Of a stretch of DNA of 64,000 bases, positions 56,400-64,000 are shown in pieces. The position numbers and the translations under genes were made by a program. The stretch covers positions 3,415,119 through 3,479,118 of the forward strand of contig NC_054571.1 of NCBI RefSeq assembly GCF_017654505.1, read 5' to 3'. The DNA is from Polyodon spathula (lineage: Eukaryota > Chordata > Actinopteri > Acipenseriformes > Polyodontidae). Under the pieces are notes generated by a model, which was not told the origin of the DNA, did not search any database, and saw nothing but the letters and a program-made list of their open reading frames with translations. Within the stretch, counting starts at the first letter, position 1. The number at the start of each line of letters is the position of its first letter.

Positions 56400-57990
56400 A
56401 GCTAGGGTGAAAAAACTGAGGGAGAACTCCTCTCTCTGCCTGTGTCGTGAGGGTTGACTGAGAAGCAGCCCTTAACACTAGTTCCAAAGCCAGGGTTTTG
56501 ATGATTAAGTCTGTAGAACCTAGTATAGGTATGGGGAGTGGCCCACACCACTGCATTGCAAATGTCTGCAAACCGATGCACCCTGGAATAAAGCCCACAA
56601 AGTTGCCACACCCCTGGTGGAATGGGCAGTGAGCTTCTCTGGAGGGGACAAGTTGGCCAACTCAGACAGTCCTGACCATGTCTTCTACCCACTTGGACAG
56701 CTGTTACGTAGACAGGGCTTCACCATGAGATTTGGCCCCATAGCAAAGAAAAAATTGAACAGACCTCCTCCAACTAACTTTTTGTCCTGTCAACTTACTA
56801 CGCCAAGACCCTAACTGGGCAGTGCCAATGGAGCTGGCACTCAGTCTGGAAAGGAGGTGGATGGAAAACCTCCAAATCCACACTGGTTGACACAAAAACA
56901 CCAAGATACTCTGGCAAATAGGCAGGGCTGGTACGAAGCTTAACTTTAGTCCAGGCCTCTCTAATGAATCAGGCTTTCACTATCAGAAATGCCTATGTGT
57001 CACTCACCCACTCTGCGGAGGTGACAGCAAGCAAGAAAGTCACTTTAAATGATAATTTCAGCTGAGATGAATGCAGAGCCTCAAGTGAAGGCTTCATGAG
57101 TGCATTGAGCACCACGTTTAGCCTCCAGTGAGGAACAAGGTCCTTCACAGGCGGATGAAGCAGAGCCCCTTTTAAAAACTGCCATGGGACAAGTCGTGGG
57201 GTCAAACCCATGAGGCAGACACCATGTCTAGAAAACACCCCACTTGTATCGGGAATGTGTGGACAGTGCTCCAGCATTCTGCAGGGTGTCAATAGCCCTG
57301 TTGTAAATGCAGCCGTTCAGGTGCCAGACCTAGAGCTGCAGGCTTGATGGGTCAGGAGGCCATAAGGTCCCCTGTGCCTGACTGAGCAGGTGGCGTGACA
57401 TGGGCAGTCTCCATGGCTGGCCACTTAGGAGCTGCATCAGGGTTGAAAACCAGATTCTCCTGTGCCAATATGTGGCTACTAAGAGCACCTTGGCCTGATC
57501 CTGACCGATTTTCTCCAGACACAGCGGGAGCATGGAAAGCGGTGGAAAGGCAAACAGTAGCTACCTCAGCCACTGGTGTCCCAAGGCATCTATTGCCAGC
57601 AAGTTACAGTCTCTCCTTTTATTGAGAACCATGGAGACTGGGTGACCCGAGGCAGCCCTAGGGGGTTGATGTAAACCACCACTGTTGCGTTGCCTATACA
57701 GACAAGCACATGTCTCCCTCAAACCTACTGCAAAAAATTCTTCAAGGCCAGGTAAACTCCCTGCAGCTCTTAAACATTGATGTGGAAACCCTGCCTAGGG
57801 GGGTTCCCACACACCACACCCACCAGGCTGGAGGTATCCTTGGTGACAAACTCTCTTCTAGCGACACTGCCCAGCTCTATGCCTAGGCGTAAATAGGCTG
57901 GCTGTTTCCATCAAGACAGCGCCTTTAGACAGGGATGAGACTGTCAATAGGTGGTTTCGGTTCAACGTGGGCTGAAAAACTCTGCTGTTG
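56400..57990 (-). pseudogene. DIRS-type retrotransposon remnant: RNase H and tyrosine recombinase
   Basis: On the minus strand, in several frames, are landmarks of DIRS elements in order. RNase H-like pieces: FHINV, then after a stop ELQGVYLALKNFL, then ATVVVYIN. Further: CLEKIGQDQAKVLLVATYWH and the nearby QAQGTLWPPDPSSLQLWV. Recombinase pieces: WRLNVVLNALMKPSLEAL, FKVTFLLAVTSAEWVS, and finally DICNAVVWATPHTYTRFYRL, which holds the catalytic tyrosine. Stops and frameshifts break the frame repeatedly. DIRS elements insert with a tyrosine recombinase rather than an integrase. The outer ends were not found. Confidence 0.85.
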
Positions 57991-58984
57991 AACCAGGCGC
58001 ATGTGCAGGAGACCCAATGGAAGGATCTGGGAAGCTTCTGCCATCAAGCCCAGAAGTCTTTGGAATGCCACTACTGTAAGAGCTCTGTTGAGATGAAAAA
58101 GCTCCTGAAAAAAAAAAACCCTTACAAAGCTGTGGTCAGCAAGTGCTTGTTTTGCATGCTCTGGTCCCAGACAGGAAGATTACCTGCCGTGCTTATCCTC
58201 CACTAGGAGACTGGCCTTGCATGTGTCACAGGGATAAAACCCCGGCATGATGCAAACAGCAATGCAGTATACAGTACCGTAAAAACTGCTCCCTCAGTCT
58301 GCTCTGCAGCAACGCACAGTAACTCAAACTCATCTGGTACTAGACTAGGGATGGTGGGAACTGGGTCGGTTACTTTGCACCGGACAGCACGGTACCTATG
58401 TGGTGACTTGCACCGGTGCGATACCTCGATCCCTGTTTGGCGGGTGCCAGGTTGGGAATGGAGCGGGTCAGTGACCTGCAGGTCTACACACATCTCTTTA
58501 CTGCAAGAAGCAGTATAAGGGGTTCCCACCTATATAGCTTCAGGCAAACCCAAACAGTCCAAACACATACAAGACTGAGGGAAGCCTGCTGTTAGAGCCC
58601 AAACAGCCTTCGTAATGGTGCTGCAAGCAGTCAACGAGACGTCAGCGAGCTACTGTGGCAGAGACTGCAAGCAATCTCAGCCAAAGTGCGTATTTCGTTC
58701 ATTCGCGTTTCTGCAAAAAATTAAAAAAAAAAAAACACACACACGAGAAAACTTCAAAAGAAAAAACAGTAATAACTATTACAATTCAAATAATAATAAA
58801 ATAGTTAAATAAATGATTTATTTATTTTAACTGCTACCTAAGCTAAGCAGCCTGCAAGGAGAGTGCAAGTCAGCCGACTCAAGTTGCTCGATTCCTGGGA
58901 GGGGGCAAAACGAGCCACCAGCTTCAGGCGGGGCAGAAGGCTTCTGCAGGACGTCACGAACAGGCCACGTGCAACAAAATGTCA
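57991..58984. other. Non-coding; may include more DIRS sequence
   Basis: No clear domain was recognised. The first part may belong to the DIRS reverse transcriptase region in decayed form. An A-rich stretch with CA repeats lies at about 58720-58745. Confidence 0.45.
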
Positions 58985-59345
58985 TGTAAATATCTTTAGA
59001 AAATGGCATGTATTGTCCTGCCTTTTATAGCATGACATCCAGAAATGTGCCTGGCACTCTGGAAAAGGTAGATTGGGCCATCCTTCTACAAATTCCAACA
59101 GTGGTCTGAAAGGAACTAAGTAGTGCAGAGAACACAGCACTTTCACATGTGCAGGGATAGCCGTCCATAGATTGACACTGGAGTCTAGCTCATCCCTCAG
59201 TTCAGCTATTAGGTCTAAGATGACCCGTGGAGTGAGACGATAACGCTTTAGCACCGCATCCTTCAGCACCCCAATCAAAGTGACCCTGGGATTGAATATG
59301 CGGGGTCTTCTTCATCTTGCCCTTCTCCTCCGAACCCATTCCTGC
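58985..59345 (-). pseudogene. PIF/Harbinger (HARBI1-like) transposase fragment
   Basis: The minus strand encodes RPRIFNPRVTLIGVLKDA, then RYRLTPRVILDLIAELRDEL and AIPAHVKVLCSLHYL. After a +1 frameshift it gives SFQTTVGICRRMAQSTFSRV and FLDVML. This is the N-terminal order typical of HARBI1-like transposases. At least one frameshift and one stop show it is dead. The catalytic DDE part is missing. Confidence 0.75.
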
Positions 59346-60259
59346 CTCTCCACAACAAGAGCCAAGTGTCACTACATCAGGAAGTGTACCACAGCAGCCA
59401 TCCTGAAGCCAATGACAGGTCTCTGCAGCTGCAAAGTTTTTGGAGGGTCAGCAACTGTCTAAGTGCAAGGCAAAATCCTTGCATCAGATTAGAACGTTTG
59501 TGCTCACTTAGTATCCAGATCCCACCCAATTCCATGCCATTTTCTTCATTTGAATGTATTTCAATATAACTAATGGATTAATGTTGGCAAATTGTAAATT
59601 TGGTAGCGGGTGCAGAACGCCTGGTGAACACCATTCTTTACATACGCTGCAATTTTAGCGGCCGGTAAAAATCAGACTTTACAGTGGCTAAACACACTAT
59701 TTACGGGAGCTTTATGGGGTTTTACACCCGCACATCACTTTGTGCATATCCTTACACCTGCCCCTATGAAGCATGCAGTATTCAGCTTGGCAACTGTCTG
59801 GAGCATTAAAATAGACCCCTATTATTATTACAGTTGATTGAATTATATACTGGGCTTCTGTTTTTCAGTGTTTATTTATTTTTTAAATTATTTTAGTTAT
59901 TTTCAAATTTTATGCAGATACCGCATAAAAAAAAGCAGTAGGAAGGGTATGTTAATCAACTATAATAATAAAGTAACAGACAAACTAACGTTAATAAGCT
60001 AACTGTCATTAAATTAACACAGCGTTAATTACAAAACGAGACGGTTCTGGAAAGATTGAATAAAATCAATGTTCCTCAAGACACACTCGCAATCACAGAC
60101 TGAATTTGGAAAGACTGAATAAACCATTTGAATTTAAGTCTGATGACGAGGGGTTATGAGGTTGCAAAACAGTACTGCATCAGTAACGAATCACTATCGG
60201 TGCCAAAAGGTGTTTATTTAAGCAAAGTTCCTGTTCTTTCAGGCGGAGCATTTCCAATG
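59346..60259. other. No gene seen, up to an assembly gap
   Basis: AT-rich sequence with no recognisable ORF or repeat ends, apart from possible further decayed Harbinger sequence at the start. Confidence 0.5.
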
Positions 60260-60759
60260 NNNNNNNNNNNNNNNNNNNNNNNNNNNNNNNNNNNNNNNNN
60301 NNNNNNNNNNNNNNNNNNNNNNNNNNNNNNNNNNNNNNNNNNNNNNNNNNNNNNNNNNNNNNNNNNNNNNNNNNNNNNNNNNNNNNNNNNNNNNNNNNNN
60401 NNNNNNNNNNNNNNNNNNNNNNNNNNNNNNNNNNNNNNNNNNNNNNNNNNNNNNNNNNNNNNNNNNNNNNNNNNNNNNNNNNNNNNNNNNNNNNNNNNNN
60501 NNNNNNNNNNNNNNNNNNNNNNNNNNNNNNNNNNNNNNNNNNNNNNNNNNNNNNNNNNNNNNNNNNNNNNNNNNNNNNNNNNNNNNNNNNNNNNNNNNNN
60601 NNNNNNNNNNNNNNNNNNNNNNNNNNNNNNNNNNNNNNNNNNNNNNNNNNNNNNNNNNNNNNNNNNNNNNNNNNNNNNNNNNNNNNNNNNNNNNNNNNNN
60701 NNNNNNNNNNNNNNNNNNNNNNNNNNNNNNNNNNNNNNNNNNNNNNNNNNNNNNNNNNN
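60260..60759. other. Assembly gap of exactly 500 N
   Basis: A second gap of the same arbitrary size as at 14499. Downstream exons of the unknown gene at 62568-62658 could be hidden here. Confidence 0.99.
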
Positions 60760-62034
60760 TCTGGGTATATATTCAGGTCCATTCTCTCTGTATGTCGCAC
60801 CTTTGTGACATATATCTGGATAATCGCTTGTCAAATTGTGATTAAGCATTTCATTGCTGATTCTGATATTCGTTGACATTATCATCACACTGACAGCTCT
60901 GCTTTAGAATTTACAGCGATGGCTGGGAAGGTAAATTGGCACACCTGTTTTTGAATTTGCTTATATACATAAACTTCAATAATTGGCAAATTGTAAAACT
61001 TTCTGAGTCTTTTTATGCAAAAAATATATATTTTTTTATGAATAAAACAAAGATATTCATGAAACTGCTGAACATTATAATGAACTTGAAACTTGCATGA
61101 AAAATAAAGAGCTGAAAGAAAATCTTTGAATAAGTCCTGATGGGGCCCAGTGTGCACAGTCCCGGCTTCTCACTGTGAAGACATGCACCGAAATACTGTT
61201 ATCTTGAGAGGTCAACCTCTCTTACAAGAGCATTCTATACAAAACGCAGAAGCAGAGGATTTGGTTTGCATGAACACTGAGTAATAATAATAATAATAAT
61301 GACATTTCCTTCCTTAATGTTGTGTCGCTATTTTAGATCATGCACAATTTCTATGAATCGTCAGAATCTTGTTTTGAATCAGTAAATCCGTGCACCCCCC
61401 TCCTCAGCTGTACGTTTAGTCAGTGTGATGTGGAGGACAACGACGCCTGTCAATGGTGTGTACAGAATAGTAATGAATAGATTCACATACAAGAGATAAT
61501 ATGAGACATTATTTGCATTTTTTGCAACACTTACTGTGAATGTTGAAAAACTAGCAAATCGCTTCTTGGCACACAGTGGTATGTAGTTGCCATAGCAAAC
61601 TGCACGGGGGCATCAATCCAACCATTGCCTGATACAGTAAGGGTATTACACTGAAGGATGGGTCTACGGTAAAGCTTCTGTTTTATTTGATTCACCTTTA
61701 CCCTTGTGTATGTGTACATGCTGGAATGAAGAACGAGTAAACCTTTCTTTTAAATAAAAAATGTAACCTGAAAATAAACAGCAGCTAAACATTCTGTCTC
61801 GTGTTATAATCGGTGTAATGAATATTCTCTGAGGGGTTTTGAATGGACATGTGTATTCAGTAGTGCGTCATCCCTGTTCAGAGCTGTTTCCAGGTCCCAT
61901 CTCATTCTATGTGGTCGTACATCAATAATATGGCAGCTACAGAGGCAATTATGAGTCCCTTTCACAAATTTTACCTGCTTTGTAATCATATAAATTTAAT
62001 TAAATAAAACAATACAGCCCTTATAAAAGTCTCC
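60760..62034. other. No gene seen
   Basis: AT-rich with an (ATA)n run at about 61282-61301. A 62-codon ORF at 61531-61719 (minus) has no recognisable motif. Confidence 0.5.
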
Positions 62035-62550
62035 TAAAGCACAGTGAAGGCATGGTAAAGCATAGGTAGTAAAGCCCAGTGGTATGGTAAACTATGATCA
62101 GTGAATATGGGAAGAGCATGGGAAAGCTGCATAACATGGAGAAATAGTTTATATTTGCTACCTTATTAGTTTGCTTTTTAGTTTATATTATTTATTTTCA
62201 ATACCTGCCTAATTTCCTATTACCGGTCTTCTGTATGGTACTCTATTGATTTTTCTGCTTAGTCTGGTTCAAATATATTTCCAATAAGACTTGTATTCAA
62301 ACAGCTTTGTACATGAAGAGTTATAGTCTTGATTCACTACAACAGTAAATGCAGGTGCTATGATATCATTGCACACAGTTTATTGGAAGTAATATACAGC
62401 ATCAGTATGTTAAAAAAAAAAATGTATGTTAGAAAAGTTTTCTATAGTAAAAGCATAGCAAATCGTAATGAGGCACAGGTATGCATGGTAAAGAATAAGC
62501 AAGCATCGTACAGCCCGGAGAGGTATGGTAAAGCGTTTTTAAAAAGGTGA
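62035..62550. repeat. Diverged dispersed repeat with GGTAAAG phrases
   Basis: ATGGTAAAG, GGTATGGTAAAC and GAGAGGTATGGTAAAGCG occur repeatedly and are shared with 16590-16700. It looks like an old interspersed family, not named here. Confidence 0.4.
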
Positions 62551-62567
62551 CAATGGTCAGTGCTTAC

Positions 62568-62658
62568 CTGGAGAGTGGTCCCTCTTGTGTTCTCGCTGTT
62601 TGCTTTCTTTGACTTGCTCAATGATGTCAAAGTTTCCATACAGCTCACTGTCGTCCAT
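62568..62658 (-). CDS. Probable first coding exon of an unidentified gene
   Basis: An ATG at 62656-62658 with G at -3 and +4 opens 30 codons beginning MDDSELYGNFDIIEQVKESK, followed by a charged basic segment (QREHKRDHSP), and meets a CCAG/GTAAGC donor in phase 1. I do not recognise the protein; the charged, basic character is compatible with a nuclear protein but that is a guess. No downstream exon was found between here and SAMD1; part of that interval is an N gap. Confidence 0.5.
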
Positions 62659-62800
62659 TTCTTTTGCCTGTCTGTGAGAACTTTGCGAGGCTCTTGTGAA
62701 CTATTTCAGAACTTCTCAAAGGTTTGGTCAGTCAGCAGTTGCTCTTGTGATAGGTGCAGAATTGCTCGCTGGTCTCTGGTTTAAAAAGCAATAGCACTCA
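62659..62800 (-). promoter_or_regulatory. Possible 5' UTR and TATA-like box of the unidentified gene
   Basis: On the minus strand, CTTTTTAAACC lies at about 62777-62787, roughly 120 bp upstream of the ATG, the right distance for a TATA-type box plus a short 5' UTR. This depends on the exon call being right. Confidence 0.3.
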
Positions 62801-62944
62801 ATGTACTGGAGGATTAATTGTCTATTAATAGTTTATTCCACTTGACAGGGGTTTCCTGTGAGGTGTGCATGTGTGTGTTTGTATTTGTATCAGTTTGGTG
62901 CTCATCCCTGTTTAAAGCTACAGCTTATATAAGAACATTTACCA

Positions 62945-63320
62945 AGGAGAGGAGGCCATGCCTCTGATCGCCCGCATTCTAGTAACTGATTGATCCAAGA
63001 ACTTTGTCAAGTTGGGTCTTAAAGGGTCCCAGTGATTCAGCATCAACAAAATGACCAGGTAGCCCATTCCACACCCTCACCACAAAAGTGTCTCCTACCC
63101 TTTGTTCTAATTAATTTCCAGCTGTGTCCTCTGGTCCTGGTTTCTGCGCTGTGGTTGAAGTATTGGTTAGGGTTAGCGCTGTCAACTCCTTTTAAGATTT
63201 TAAAGACTACAACCATGTACCCTTAATTCCCCCGGTCTGGTTGATCCTAGTTGGACTCTGTCCAAGGCCACACTGTCCCTTTGGTCCTGTAGTGACAACT
63301 GGTCCTGTGACATTGTTGAA
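62945..63320 (+). repeat. CR1-like LINE-derived fragment
   Basis: It shares with 7100-8430 the phrases GATTCAGCATCAACA, TGTGTCCTCTGGTCCTGGTT and GGACTCTGTCCA in the same order, but has a single copy of the part that is amplified there. Confidence 0.6.
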
Positions 63321-63712
63321 AAGGTTAATAACATCTTCAGGCTCTGAAATTTCTTTTTTTAAAAAAATTTTAAATGATGTTTTCTAACATTTTACAGGAC
63401 ACGTGAGTGCATAAGAAAAAACATAATTGCTACATTTTATTTATTCAAAAACTAGTGTGTTGTCTGAAAACGGCATGGTTTTGTAGAGTGCAGTTGCTGC
63501 TATTCCTTGAATGGCCATAAGATGGAGACAAACCTTCACAGTTACTGAAACTGGAACTGTAAAATTAGCTCAAGGGTTCTCGCTTCAAATTTCATGTGCA
63601 GTGCAGTGTAATAATAATCTACGCTGGAAGCATATTCATTTGGTCCACTTGCGTTGGAATGGCTCAAGAATGGTGAGTTTTTACAGGGCTGTGTGCTCAA
63701 TAGCGGTACGGC

Positions 63713-63810
63713 TGACGTCACCTGCTTTTAAATTCGTACCTGAGACACCTCTCGGAATTCCTTTCATCTTCAAAACTAAAATGGTAACACCAGAATAGGG
63801 CCACTTCCGG
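63713..63810. promoter_or_regulatory. CRE and ETS motif pair, possible promoter
   Basis: A perfect CRE palindrome TGACGTCA lies at 63713-63720 and a strong ETS site CACTTCCGG (reverse CCGGAAGTG) at 63802-63810. Both are typical of housekeeping promoters. It could be the true start of the gene whose coding exon lies at 62568-62658, or of a gene to the right. No transcript evidence is available from sequence alone. Confidence 0.35.
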
Positions 63811-64000
63811 TGTTGTCTTCTTCAACCTTTTTCCTTGTTTCAATGTAAATCACAATGAATATAAAACAAAATAAGGTGGGGTTTTTAACTTGTATATTAA
63901 TAATAGAGGCGTGTGCTATAGGACTGCGAGCGGCTATGTGTAATGGTTATATCATCGGCACTTGTCGGCTGCATGTAATCAGACCTCGGCTGATTCGTCT
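63811..64000. other. Right edge, nothing identified
   Basis: No exon or repeat recognised. Confidence 0.5.

Overview
The window looks like vertebrate nuclear DNA, most probably from a ray-finned fish. It has split genes with GT-AG introns, large introns packed with Tc1/mariner, hAT, DIRS and Harbinger remnants, long (TG)n and (TA)n microsatellites, many minisatellites, and two 500-N scaffold gaps. A non-teleost fish (sturgeon or paddlefish type) is a guess from the repeat flavour and from an unusual VCP gene; nothing here proves it. No bacterial, CRISPR, rRNA or tRNA gene was recognised.

Two protein genes can be assembled exon by exon, both on the minus strand, with splice phases that agree at every junction. 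(1) Positions 324-4898 hold nine coding exons of a VCP/p97 (Cdc48) AAA+ ATPase covering the N domain, linker and most of the D1 ATPase domain. The D2 half lies beyond the left edge, and the short first coding exon was not found. The protein is clearly more divergent than normal vertebrate VCP, so it may be a second VCP paralogue. (2) Positions 36527-51106 hold seven coding exons of SAMD1 (atherin), a 750-residue conceptual protein with an N-terminal winged-helix domain that binds CpG DNA, a cysteine-rich middle, a polyserine tract, a second helical block, an acidic region and a C-terminal SAM domain. A third, unidentified gene is represented only by a probable first coding exon at 62568-62658 (minus).

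Layout: 1-5 kb VCP exons; 5-36.5 kb non-coding DNA rich in transposons and tandem arrays (a long-armed MITE, three Tc1/mariner copies plus two nested fragments, CR1-like LINE fragments, 65-, 30-, 45- and 34-bp minisatellites); 36.5-51.1 kb SAMD1, whose introns carry a hAT element of about 1.2 kb and a polypyrimidine minisatellite of about 3.7 kb split by a solo LTR; 51.1-53.1 kb SAMD1 promoter and a 42-bp array; 53-62.5 kb decayed DIRS and Harbinger elements; 62.5-64 kb a probable gene start and a CRE/ETS promoter-like patch.

The two identified genes do not form a pathway or operon. I see no new multi-gene system. The points most worth follow-up are the divergent VCP beside SAMD1, the cysteine-rich insert of this SAMD1, the G-quadruplex-prone intron array, and the CA-repeat block that starts at a VCP splice donor.
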